From a virus, in IMG/VR virus record IMGVR_UViG_3300022744_000004, positions 1-64,000 of that record: 64,000 nt of DNA; one strand, 5' to 3'. The translations under genes were made by a program, and so were the position numbers. The notes under the pieces were generated by a model. That model did not search any database and had not been told where the DNA came from. It worked only from the letters and a program-made list of their open reading frames with translations. Of this stretch, positions 22,904-30,654 are shown in pieces. The first letter of the stretch is position 1, and each line of letters starts with the position of its first letter.

Positions 22904-23821
22904 ATGGCTGGAAAAGTAGTTGTCAACGTTGCGCAGCTTGGGGATAGCTCCACTGCTACCCAGAACTTCTCGCTACAGAGCAATGTAGACGGGACGATGA
23001 AGCTGGCCCGTGGCAACTACGGAGCCACCACTGCGGATATTTTGAATATTGATGCCAGTGGCAGTTTGGGCGTAAGCGTTACTCCAAGTGCATGGGGTGG
23101 AAACTACAAGGCATTAGAAATTCTGTACGGAGGCATTGCTGCAACAAATGCTGGCTCCGCAAATACAGAGGTAGTGCATAACGCGTATTACAGCGGGACA
23201 AACTGGATCGCTAAGTACACAGGCGGATATGGCGGGCGTTACGCGTCTGGGGACGGCGGCCATGCGTGGTACATATCAAATACCACAACAACGGCAGGTA
23301 ACCCAATCACCTTCACGCAAGCACTGACGCTGAATTCCAACGGAGTCCTTGCACTTCAAGGTGGAAACACAAGCGCAACCGGCGTAGGCATCGCCTTCCC
23401 CGCAACCCAAGTAGCATCTTCAGACGCCAACACGCTGGACGATTATGAAGAGGGTACTTGGACTCCTTCTCTTGGCGGAACGGCAACATATACTATCCAG
23501 CAAGGCACGTATACAAAAATCGGGAATGTGGTGTATGTCAGTGGAAAAATTACCGTAAATGCTATCGGAACAGGATCGACTACAACAATTAGCGGCCTCC
23601 CATTCGTAGCAAACGCTGTCGCCGCGTATAACGGACGCGGTTCTGTTGGCTACTACAGTTCGCTTGCAACTGCGGTAACGCGTATCAACTGCGAAGTTGC
23701 TAATAACACTTCAACAATGTCATTTCTTACCAATACCGCGGCAGCAGTAACCGCGAACGCAGCAGACCCTATCTTTAATACGGGAACGCGCGTTGACTTT
23801 TCATGCCAATATATTGTCTAA
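22904..23821 (+). CDS. Tail fibre, second type
   Basis: A 305-residue fibre-like protein without S74. The second half contains Leu-Asp-Asp-Tyr-Glu-Glu-Gly-Thr-Trp-Thr-Pro followed by Tyr-Thr-Lys-Ile-Gly-Asn-Val-Val-Tyr-Val-Ser-Gly-Lys, a recognisable C-terminal beta domain of phage fibres. A Gly-Val-Thr-Pro-Ser-Ala-Trp segment resembles one in the preceding fibre. Probably a second receptor-binding appendage or the tip of a multi-protein fibre. Confidence 0.8.
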   Translation: MAGKVVVNVAQLGDSSTATQNFSLQSNVDGTMKLARGNYGATTADILNIDASGSLGVSVTPSAWGGNYKALEILYGGIAATNAGSANTEVVHNAYYSGTNWIAKYTGGYGGRYASGDGGHAWYISNTTTTAGNPITFTQALTLNSNGVLALQGGNTSATGVGIAFPATQVASSDANTLDDYEEGTWTPSLGGTATYTIQQGTYTKIGNVVYVSGKITVNAIGTGSTTTISGLPFVANAVAAYNGRGSVGYYSSLATAVTRINCEVANNTSTMSFLTNTAAAVTANAADPIFNTGTRVDFSCQYIV

Positions 23822-23830
23822 GGAATCATC

Positions 23831-24043
23831 ATGGCAACACTAACCGAACAACGCGTACTCAAACAAGTTGCCGTTCTGCCCGCGCAGAGCGCAGTCAACG
23901 TGCAGTGGGCGAACCAAATCCTGAAGGACGGCGTACTGCTGACCGAAACGTTTGAACGCAAAGCATATACCGCTGACCAGAAGGCTGAGTTTGAGGCCGA
24001 AGTGGAAGGCGCAGCTAACTACATCACGGCGCTGGGCTGGTAA
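23831..24043 (+). CDS. Small fibre-linked protein
   Basis: A 70-residue protein with a short beta start and a charged helix ending in Tyr-Ile-Thr-Ala-Leu-Gly-Trp. It lies between two fibre genes, like the 55-residue gene, and may be a small fibre assembly factor. The AAGGAATCATC site supports the start. Confidence 0.7.
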   Translation: MATLTEQRVLKQVAVLPAQSAVNVQWANQILKDGVLLTETFERKAYTADQKAEFEAEVEGAANYITALGW

Positions 24044-24066
24044 GCTGCTAATCAAGGAGAACCCGC

Positions 24067-25137
24067 GTGACCACTTCGATAATTTCCGTCAATAGCACCA
24101 CCAGCAAAGTGCAGGTGGGAGGTGTTGATGCGTTCAGCTTCACCACATCAGCGATGACCATTCCATCGTTGGTCACCAGCGCGATCAACTCCACCCCGAT
24201 AGGCGCAACCACCCCCTCAACGGGTGCGTTTACTACGCTGAGTGCGAGTGGAACAACGACACTTGCAAGTGTTTCTGGTTCTGGTTCTACGGTTGTTGTT
24301 GGCGGAAGTCCTACGAATGACAACGTTGCAAAGATTCAGTTAGTCACTAGCACCGTAGCTAAAAACTGGCAGATTTCATCGAACAACTATGTCGGCTCAA
24401 ACCTAGAATTCACACCGTCTACTGCGGGTGGAGGTAGCACATTCACTACCCCGGTAATGGTGTTGAGCAGCACCGGCCTCTCCGTCACTGGTACTACCAC
24501 AACCAACGGAGCAAACACGCAGCTAATTGCTGGAGAGCTTGACTCTAGCACCACGTTCATTCAGTCAAAGAATTCTGGCGGAACGGCTAAGGCATTGGCG
24601 TTTTACGGCTCTTCTGAGTATGGACGGTTTGCTGCCACCGGTGATTTGCTATTAGGCAATACAGCCGATTCAGGGTCCATAGCGCAAGGATTTACGTTCG
24701 CGGTTGGTGGCGGTTCGCTGATGGCTACAGGTCATGCAAGCGGTACTGCTTCTGGAACAGCATACGCATACTTTGATTACAACTCTTCAGTGATTGGCTC
24801 TATCACCCAATCCGGTACAACCGCAGTCCTATACAACACCACTTCCGACTACCGACTGAAAACGGTTATCGCACCTGTTTCCGGTGCTGGCGCTCGTATC
24901 GACGCACTTAATCCTGTCGAGTACGAATGGAAGGCAGACGGTACACGCACTCGCGGTTTTCTTGCTCACGAATTCCAATCGGTGTACGCGCAGTCTGTCA
25001 ACGGTACAAAAGACGCTGTGGACGCTGACGGAAACCCTGTCTATCAATCCATGCAAGCCGGTAGCTCTGAAGTCATTGCCGACTTGGTAGCAGAGATTAA
25101 ATCACTTCGCGCCCGCCTAGCCGCAGCAGGTCTTTAA
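24067..25137 (+). CDS. Tail fibre with S74 intramolecular chaperone, second copy
   Basis: A 356-residue fibre with a GTG start after AAGGAGAACCCGC. Near residues 45-60 it repeats the Thr-Pro-Ser-Thr-Gly-Ala-Phe-Thr-Thr-Leu-Ser-Ala motif of the 455-residue fibre. The C-terminus is an S74 domain beginning near residue 260 with Ser-Asp-Tyr-Arg-Leu-Lys and containing Phe-Leu-Ala-His-Glu. The pair likely arose by duplication of shaft and chaperone with a different receptor portion between. Confidence 0.86.
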   Translation: MTTSIISVNSTTSKVQVGGVDAFSFTTSAMTIPSLVTSAINSTPIGATTPSTGAFTTLSASGTTTLASVSGSGSTVVVGGSPTNDNVAKIQLVTSTVAKNWQISSNNYVGSNLEFTPSTAGGGSTFTTPVMVLSSTGLSVTGTTTTNGANTQLIAGELDSSTTFIQSKNSGGTAKALAFYGSSEYGRFAATGDLLLGNTADSGSIAQGFTFAVGGGSLMATGHASGTASGTAYAYFDYNSSVIGSITQSGTTAVLYNTTSDYRLKTVIAPVSGAGARIDALNPVEYEWKADGTRTRGFLAHEFQSVYAQSVNGTKDAVDADGNPVYQSMQAGSSEVIADLVAEIKSLRARLAAAGL

Positions 25138-25146
25138 GGAGCCACC

Positions 25147-25335
25147 ATGAAAACCCTACTTATCGCACTCACGGTTTTATCCCTATCCGGCTGCGCTGGC
25201 CTATCTGCTTGGGTGACTACCAATCAGGTAGCAATCGGGCAAGTAGCACTTGTGGCAGGTGCTGTGGCTGCTGTGGAATCTGCTGGTGCGAATGCGCTGG
25301 CTATCAAGAACGAATTGGAGCAACCTCAGAAATGA
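25147..25335 (+). CDS. Small lipoprotein of lysis cassette
   Basis: A 62-residue protein with an AAGGAGCCACC site. A signal peptide ends in the lipobox Leu-Ser-Gly-Cys (Cys16), so it should be lipidated. The short mature part is Ala/Val-rich and helical. It is the first gene of the lysis cassette and could be an outer-membrane spanin-like subunit, but it lacks the proline-rich signature of typical Rz1. The stop overlaps the next ATG. Confidence 0.65.
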   Translation: MKTLLIALTVLSLSGCAGLSAWVTTNQVAIGQVALVAGAVAAVESAGANALAIKNELEQPQK

Positions 25336-25568
25336 ACGAGTACCAAAACCTGATCAACATCGTGGGTGGTGCGGCCTTGTCTGTCATGGGTTGGTTTGCC
25401 CGTGAACTGTGGGCAGCAGTAAACGACCTGAAGCGCGATCTTGGCAAGCTGCGCGAAGAACTCCCCAAAACCTACGTCACACGCGAGGACTTCAAATCCG
25501 ATGTGAAAGACATTAAGGAGATGCTGGGAAAGATTTTTGATCGCTTGGAAAACAAGGTAGACAAATAA
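25332..25568 (+). CDS. Membrane-anchored coiled-coil protein
   Basis: A 78-residue protein with one transmembrane helix near residues 8-27 and a charged coiled coil to the C-terminus. The layout fits an inner-membrane spanin-type subunit, pairing with the preceding lipoprotein. It starts in ATGA overlap with that gene and its TAA shares a base with the next ATG. Confidence 0.7.
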   Translation: MNEYQNLINIVGGAALSVMGWFARELWAAVNDLKRDLGKLREELPKTYVTREDFKSDVKDIKEMLGKIFDRLENKVDK

Positions 25569-25984
25569 TGGAACTGTCCGTAGTTCGCTTCATGTGCGGT
25601 GCCGAATGCACCATTGGTGAACTGCTGGTTGACGGCGAGCATGAGTGCTGGACGCTGGAAGACGTTGTGCGCCCGAACGGTGAAAAAGTCTTTGGAGAAA
25701 CGGCAATCCCTTATGGACGTTATCGTGTGGTGGTTACTCATAGCAATCGTTTTCAACGTGATCTGCCTTTGGTATGTGATGTACCGAATTTTTCCGGAAT
25801 CAGGATTCATCCCGGAAACCTCGCAACCCAAACGGAAGGGTGCCTGCTCGTTGGAAGAGGACATACGGGAAGCTCTGTCACCGAGTCACGACTCGCCTTC
25901 GACACCCTCTTCCCCAAAATACGGGATGCCATCGACAAGGGTGAAGAAGTCTGGATTACCTACAGCAGTGGAGATGTGGGATGA
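25568..25984 (+). CDS. DUF5675 protein, candidate murein-active enzyme
   Basis: A 138-residue protein of the DUF5675 family, often found near phage lysis genes. It has Cys-Thr-Ile-Gly-Glu-Leu-Leu early, Thr-Ala-Ile-Pro-Tyr-Gly-Arg-Tyr, then Ile-His81-Pro-Gly-Asn and, ten residues on, Glu-Gly91-Cys92-Leu-Leu-Val-Gly. The His and Gly-Cys spacing resembles the catalytic pair of YkuD L,D-transpeptidases. No signal peptide is seen. In this cassette it is the only candidate for the cell-wall enzyme; that role is inferred, not shown. Confidence 0.7.
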   Translation: MELSVVRFMCGAECTIGELLVDGEHECWTLEDVVRPNGEKVFGETAIPYGRYRVVVTHSNRFQRDLPLVCDVPNFSGIRIHPGNLATQTEGCLLVGRGHTGSSVTESRLAFDTLFPKIRDAIDKGEEVWITYSSGDVG

Positions 25985-26067
25985 ACCGCACAACTAAAGC
26001 CGTTCTGATCGCCTGCACGTTAGTGTGGGCGTTTGTGCTTTGGAGCACAAAACATGGCGCTCCCTAA
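25981..26067 (+). CDS. Tiny membrane protein
   Basis: A 28-residue peptide in ATGA overlap with the preceding gene. Basic N-terminus, one hydrophobic segment (about residues 8-21) and a short Lys/His tail: the shape of a minimal single-span holin, antiholin or lysis regulator. Its end overlaps the next gene by 14 bases. Confidence 0.6.
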   Translation: MNRTTKAVLIACTLVWAFVLWSTKHGAP

Positions 26068-26278
26068 AGCCGAAAATGTACTGGCACAGATTGACTTGCA
26101 AGACCCCCGCATAACGGAGCTTGAAGCCGTAGGGTTAGCAAAAATCCTTGCCAAACGCGAACAGTATGTGCGGCAGGGGCGAAACGAAGAAGCGCATGGG
26201 GCGGGCACCGCCGCGTGGATTATGTGGCTGGAGCTTACGCAGGGCCGTAAGTACATCACGAACTGGGGTGAACTATGA
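26054..26278 (+). CDS. Hypothetical helical protein of lysis cassette
   Basis: A 74-residue, soluble, helical protein; the ATG has TGGAGC 8 bases upstream. An in-frame TTG seven codons earlier is a weaker alternative. It has charged helices, a Gln-Gly-Arg segment and ends in Trp-Gly-Glu-Leu. The stop overlaps the holin start. Function unknown. Confidence 0.65.
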   Translation: MALPKAENVLAQIDLQDPRITELEAVGLAKILAKREQYVRQGRNEEAHGAGTAAWIMWLELTQGRKYITNWGEL

Positions 26279-26796
26279 ACTGGATCGACGTACTCAAATC
26301 TCTGGCCCCCACGGTTGCATCCGCTGCGCTCGGCCCGCTGGGGGGAATGGCGGTATCTGCGCTGGGTAAGGTGTTCGGTGTGGACAACGCCACGCAGCAG
26401 GACGTAGCCAAAATCTTCCAAGATAACCAGCTAAAGCCGGAAGACTTGGCAAAGCTGCGTCAGCTAGAGATTGAGTTCAAACAGCACGAGATGGACAACG
26501 GGTTCAAGTTTGCCGAGCTTGAGTTCAAAGACCGCGACTCCGCGCGGAACATGGCTATCCAGACGCACAGTATCACCCCCAGCTTGCTGACTTGGTTGAT
26601 CGTCCTGATCACGCTCACAGCCGAAGGTTTGCTGCTGTTCCACGCCATGCCAGCCAACGCAGACCCTATCATTATTGGGCGTGTTCTGGGTACAATGGAT
26701 TCCGCGCTTATCATGGTTCTGGGCTTTTGGTTCGGCTCCAACTCCAACAGTCAGCGTAAGACCGAGCTGCTGGCGCAGGCTCAGCCAACCAAATAG
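26275..26796 (+). CDS. Holin (3-TM GTA-type)
   Basis: A 173-residue protein of the three-segment holin family (GTA_holin_3TM-like). A Gly/Ala-rich amphipathic or membrane segment lies at 13-36, a charged linker follows, and two strong transmembrane helices lie near 103-124 and 132-154, with a polar Gln/Lys-rich C-terminus. It would form the lesion that triggers lysis. It is the last lysis gene before the stabilisation protein. Confidence 0.82.
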   Translation: MNWIDVLKSLAPTVASAALGPLGGMAVSALGKVFGVDNATQQDVAKIFQDNQLKPEDLAKLRQLEIEFKQHEMDNGFKFAELEFKDRDSARNMAIQTHSITPSLLTWLIVLITLTAEGLLLFHAMPANADPIIIGRVLGTMDSALIMVLGFWFGSNSNSQRKTELLAQAQPTK

Positions 26797-26804
26797 GATG
26801 CGCC

Positions 26805-28679
26805 ATGCCCTTAAAAAAGCTGCAGTTTAAGCCCGGCGTAAACCGGGAGAACACCCGATACACCAATGAAGGCGGGTATTTTGAGTCGGACAAGGTACGG
26901 TTCCGCCAAGGTACTCCCGAGAAAATTGGCGGTTGGGTGCGTACTTCTGCAAATACATTTCTTGGAGTGTGCCGCTCGCTTTTCCAATGGGTGACGCTGG
27001 CCCAGTTCCGCTATACCGGTGTCGGCACCAACCTGAAGTTCTACATCGAGTCCGGCACGGCTTACTATGACGTAACCCCATTACGTACAACGGTCACGCT
27101 GGCGGCTAACCCCTTCCGGGCAACGCTTGGGTCTTCGGTGATTACCGTTACGGCGGCTGCACACGGTGCGCTGGATGGTGCGTTTGTGACATTCTCCGGG
27201 GCTGCGGGCCTTGGCGGCAACATCACTGCAACGGTGCTCAATAAGGAGTACCAGCTCACCTATGTGGGCGTGAACACCTACACCATTACCGTGGCAGCCA
27301 CCGCTATCGCAGCGGACGTTACTGGCTCGCCGGGTGGCGGCGCGGCGGTGTCTGCGGCCTACCAGATCAACCCCGGATACGCCTCTACCGTTGCGGTTGT
27401 CGGCTGGGGTGCGGGTAACTGGGGCTACGGCACATGGGGCTTTGGGCAAACCGCCGTGGAGAAGCTGCGCCTCTGGACGCAGTGCAACTTTGGCGAGAAC
27501 CTACTGTTCAACCCCCGCTACGGCGCGATTTACTACTGGACGGCCTCGGGCGGCCTGTCCGCGCGAGCTGTGAACATCACATCGCTTCCCGGCGCATCTG
27601 ATCCGCCGGTAGTGGCACTCAATGTTGTAGTGTCGGATGTGTCCCGGTTTGTCATTGCATTCGGTACCAACACCATTGGCTCAGCCGTGCAAGACCCGAT
27701 GTACATCCGCTGGTCGGATCAAGAGTCGGTGACCATGTGGACACCAGCGGCCACAAACCAAGCGGGCGGCATCCGCCTGTCGCACGGCTACGAGATCGTA
27801 GCTACCCTGCAGACCCGGCAGGAAATTTTGATCTGGACAGACTCGTCCATGTATTCCATGCAGTACGTCGGCTACCCAGCGGTGTGGAGTGTGCAGTTGC
27901 TGGCCGACGCCATCACGATCATCAGCCCCAACGCGCAAGCAGTGGCGGCCGGGGTTACCTACTGGATGGGCGTGGACAAGTTCTACAAGTACGACGGCCA
28001 CGTCTCTACGTTGCGCTGCGACTTGCGCCAGTTCATATTTTCCGACATCAACCAGCAGGAGGCGTACCAAATCTTTGGCGCGACTAACGAGGGGTTTAAC
28101 GAAATCTGGTGGTTCTATTGCACATCAGGCTCGACAACGGTGAATCGGTACGTTGTGTACAACTACGTTGAGGATGCGTGGTACTACGGCTCGATGGCAC
28201 GTACGGCTTGGCTGGACTCCGGTGTTACTACACAACCTATCGCTGCAACCTACAGTCAGAACATCGTCACCCATGAAACGGGGCTGGACGATAACGAGTC
28301 CGGTGTCCCGCAGCCGATCGACGCCTACATTGTCACTTCGGAATTTGATATTGATGACGGCCACAACTTTGGCTTCGTGTGGCGGCTGATCCCAGACATG
28401 ACGTTCGACGGCTCGACAAATGCAGCCCCTACAGCCACCATGACGCTCATGCCGATGCAGAACTCTGGCTCTGGCTACAACAACCCTATGTCGGTGGCTG
28501 GCTCGGCAAGCGGCAGTGTGGTGCGTACCTCCACGGTTACCATCGAGCAGTTCACCGGGCAGTTGTACATCCGCGTGCGCGGGCGGCAGATGGCGTTCAA
28601 GATCGAGACTAACCAGCTCGGTACAACGTGGCAGCTTGGTGCCCCACGTATCGACATCCGACCTGACGGTCGCCGGTAG
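26805..28679 (+). CDS. Phage stabilisation / tail nozzle protein (putative)
   Basis: A 624-residue protein. The start, Phe-Lys-Pro-Gly-Val-Asn-Arg-Glu-Asn-Thr-Arg-Tyr, and the early Phe-Arg-x-Gly-x-Pro-Glu-Lys-Ile-Gly-Gly-Trp motif are hallmarks of the large podovirus tail proteins related to P22 gp10-like stabilisation or nozzle proteins. An inserted Thr/Val/Gly-rich domain (about 90-195) interrupts this, then Trp-Gly-x-Gly-x-Trp-Gly repeats and a long beta-rich region follow. It likely closes the tail channel. Confidence 0.75.
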   Translation: MPLKKLQFKPGVNRENTRYTNEGGYFESDKVRFRQGTPEKIGGWVRTSANTFLGVCRSLFQWVTLAQFRYTGVGTNLKFYIESGTAYYDVTPLRTTVTLAANPFRATLGSSVITVTAAAHGALDGAFVTFSGAAGLGGNITATVLNKEYQLTYVGVNTYTITVAATAIAADVTGSPGGGAAVSAAYQINPGYASTVAVVGWGAGNWGYGTWGFGQTAVEKLRLWTQCNFGENLLFNPRYGAIYYWTASGGLSARAVNITSLPGASDPPVVALNVVVSDVSRFVIAFGTNTIGSAVQDPMYIRWSDQESVTMWTPAATNQAGGIRLSHGYEIVATLQTRQEILIWTDSSMYSMQYVGYPAVWSVQLLADAITIISPNAQAVAAGVTYWMGVDKFYKYDGHVSTLRCDLRQFIFSDINQQEAYQIFGATNEGFNEIWWFYCTSGSTTVNRYVVYNYVEDAWYYGSMARTAWLDSGVTTQPIAATYSQNIVTHETGLDDNESGVPQPIDAYIVTSEFDIDDGHNFGFVWRLIPDMTFDGSTNAAPTATMTLMPMQNSGSGYNNPMSVAGSASGSVVRTSTVTIEQFTGQLYIRVRGRQMAFKIETNQLGTTWQLGAPRIDIRPDGRR

Positions 28680-28681
28680 GC

Positions 28682-29323
28682 ATGACAACCCGCCGCGTAC
28701 CGCTCGTAAAGTCCCCTGCGCTTGCGCAGGTGCCGGACGAGTATGAGTCAACGCCATTCAACCGGATCGTCAATACCCTTCGGCTGTACTTCAACCAAGT
28801 GGATGCGGCCTTCAGTACCTTGCTGGGTACGCGCGGCGGGAGAATCTTGAACAACCCCTATGGGGCTTTCAGTAACTCGGCAACGCAGTCGCTTGCGGCC
28901 GCCAGCACCCCCTACGTGGTTGTTCTGAACACCACGGACTATGGAAACGGAGTTACGCTTGCCTCAAACAAGATGACCGTTGCACAGGACGGTATCTATA
29001 ATTGCCAGTTCAGCTTGCAGTTTGAGAACACAACCGCGCAGATCATAGATGCGTGGGTTTGGATACGTAAAAACGGGGCCGATGTGGCGGGTACCGCTAG
29101 TACATGGGCGGTAGTGGCATCCCACGGCGGCACCAACGGATACGCAATCGGCGCGTGCAATTTCTTTGTCAATTTGGTGGCGAACGACTATATTGAGCTG
29201 ATTGTTGCAGCCGACGCCACAGGACTTAATATCGAGGCTTATACGAACGCTACGCTCCCCTTTGTGCGGCCAAGCGTTCCGTCCTCAGTAGTAACATTAT
29301 CTTTTGTGTCCGCACCAACATGA
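28682..29323 (+). CDS. Structural protein with C1q/TNF-like C-terminus (putative)
   Basis: A 213-residue protein with a short basic helical N-terminus, then a compact beta domain (from about residue 65) containing Asp-Gly-Ile-Tyr-Asn-Cys-Gln-Phe-Ser and repeated Val-Ala/Val-Asn strands, as in C1q-like jelly rolls of phage proteins. Trimeric surface or tail attachment is likely. It begins two bases after the preceding TAG. Confidence 0.65.
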   Translation: MTTRRVPLVKSPALAQVPDEYESTPFNRIVNTLRLYFNQVDAAFSTLLGTRGGRILNNPYGAFSNSATQSLAAASTPYVVVLNTTDYGNGVTLASNKMTVAQDGIYNCQFSLQFENTTAQIIDAWVWIRKNGADVAGTASTWAVVASHGGTNGYAIGACNFFVNLVANDYIELIVAADATGLNIEAYTNATLPFVRPSVPSSVVTLSFVSAPT

Positions 29324-29349
29324 TGCCGACCTTTTTTCAGGAGTAGCTT

Positions 29350-30651
29350 ATGCCCGGTGGTGGAGGACGTTATCAGGACGGTACACCCGCTACGCCCGCG
29401 GCGCAGGCGGAAGCTGCTCGCAAGGCTTACGGGACTTCCCTGTTCAAGGCATCCTACGATCAGGTCGAGGAGCTACGTAAGCAGTACACCTCAGGCGGAG
29501 GACGAAACCGCGACTTCGATAGCGTAGGGTTTAACAGCGCAGTTGCCGCGCTGAACGCCAACGCCATGCAGGCGTACTTGAACTCGGAGCCGATCAAAAA
29601 TCTGCTTGGTAGCGGTAGTGTCACAACCCAGTACGGCCAAATTGACGGCCGCAATGGTATGCGGGACGACAGGTCTAACATTACCGGCTTCGTGCGCGAC
29701 AACCATGATGGGACGTTTACGCAGTTCGATATCGCCGGGAAACAGGGCGCAACCTACCGCCCATCCTCTGGTGGCGGTTTGTTCGGTGGAATTGGCGACT
29801 TCATCAGCGGCCTTGGTAGCGCCGCAAGTGATATTGTCTCCGGCGTAAGCAAAGCCGTCGCAGAGAACCCAATCGGGCAGGCCGCCATCACAGCTATTGC
29901 TGCGGCCAACGGCATTGACCCCGCCACAACTGCGGCCATACTGGGTGTGAACCAAACGTCTCAGCACGGTGATGTTGGCGCGGGGCTTACTACTGGGTTA
30001 GTTTCTTACGGACTTGGTAACGCAGTGAATGCGCTAAGCCCAGCCACTACAACAGCCGCCACTGCCGCGCCGGAAAGCGCGGAGCCGTTTATCACTGGTG
30101 GCACGCACATTGCCGATTCTGCCGGGGTGTTTCCTGCAGAAGCAACGACTTCATTGTCTGACGTACTACCGAAGTCAGTGGTTTCTGGCATTGAAAAAGG
30201 CGTGGGTTCTGCTATTGGCAAAACGATCGGCCTGCCTGTAGACACGCTGACAAAACTGGCAAATGGCGACTTCAGCGGGCTTGTTGACTCCGCCATTACT
30301 GGAACAACCGCAAAGACCGTATCAGACATCATTACCGGCGGCCCTAAGTCCAGCCCTACCGGCCCTACCGGCCCTACCGGCCCTACCGGCCCTACCGGCA
30401 CTGTACCTACGGGTACTACCACTGCGCCTGCAACGCCGCCAGCCCCGACAAATGATGCATACCGGCAGTTCATGATGATGCAGATGATGCAGCAGCCGGA
30501 ACAGCAAGCGCAGCCTGTTCAAACCCCACTTGTGGACATAAAATCCACGGTAAACCCGTTCGGTACGCTTGACAATCCGTTTTCAAGACACCCCGTGCAA
30601 GCAAGTTCAGGTGGCTCGATTGAAGACCTAATCCACCTGTTAAGGAGATAA
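29350..30651 (+). CDS. Internal virion protein with collagen-like GPT run (putative)
   Basis: A 433-residue protein starting at ATG after CAGGAGTAGCTT. A Gly-rich N-terminal portion is followed by an Ala/Gly/Thr-rich middle, then a short collagen-like run of five Gly-Pro-Thr triplets near residue 340, and a Gln/Met-rich tail with Gly-Gly-Ser-Ile-Glu. It is followed by three larger genes in the same operon, a layout typical of internal or ejection proteins. Role inferred from position. Confidence 0.65.
   Translation: MPGGGGRYQDGTPATPAAQAEAARKAYGTSLFKASYDQVEELRKQYTSGGGRNRDFDSVGFNSAVAALNANAMQAYLNSEPIKNLLGSGSVTTQYGQIDGRNGMRDDRSNITGFVRDNHDGTFTQFDIAGKQGATYRPSSGGGLFGGIGDFISGLGSAASDIVSGVSKAVAENPIGQAAITAIAAANGIDPATTAAILGVNQTSQHGDVGAGLTTGLVSYGLGNAVNALSPATTTAATAAPESAEPFITGGTHIADSAGVFPAEATTSLSDVLPKSVVSGIEKGVGSAIGKTIGLPVDTLTKLANGDFSGLVDSAITGTTAKTVSDIITGGPKSSPTGPTGPTGPTGPTGTVPTGTTTAPATPPAPTNDAYRQFMMMQMMQQPEQQAQPVQTPLVDIKSTVNPFGTLDNPFSRHPVQASSGGSIEDLIHLLRR
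30352..30397 (+). repeat. Tandem 9-bp repeat (GGCCCTACC) encoding Gly-Pro-Thr
   Basis: Five near-perfect copies, with no synonymous drift, so this microsatellite is likely recent and slippage-prone. Confidence 0.8.
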
Positions 30652-30654
30652 GCT

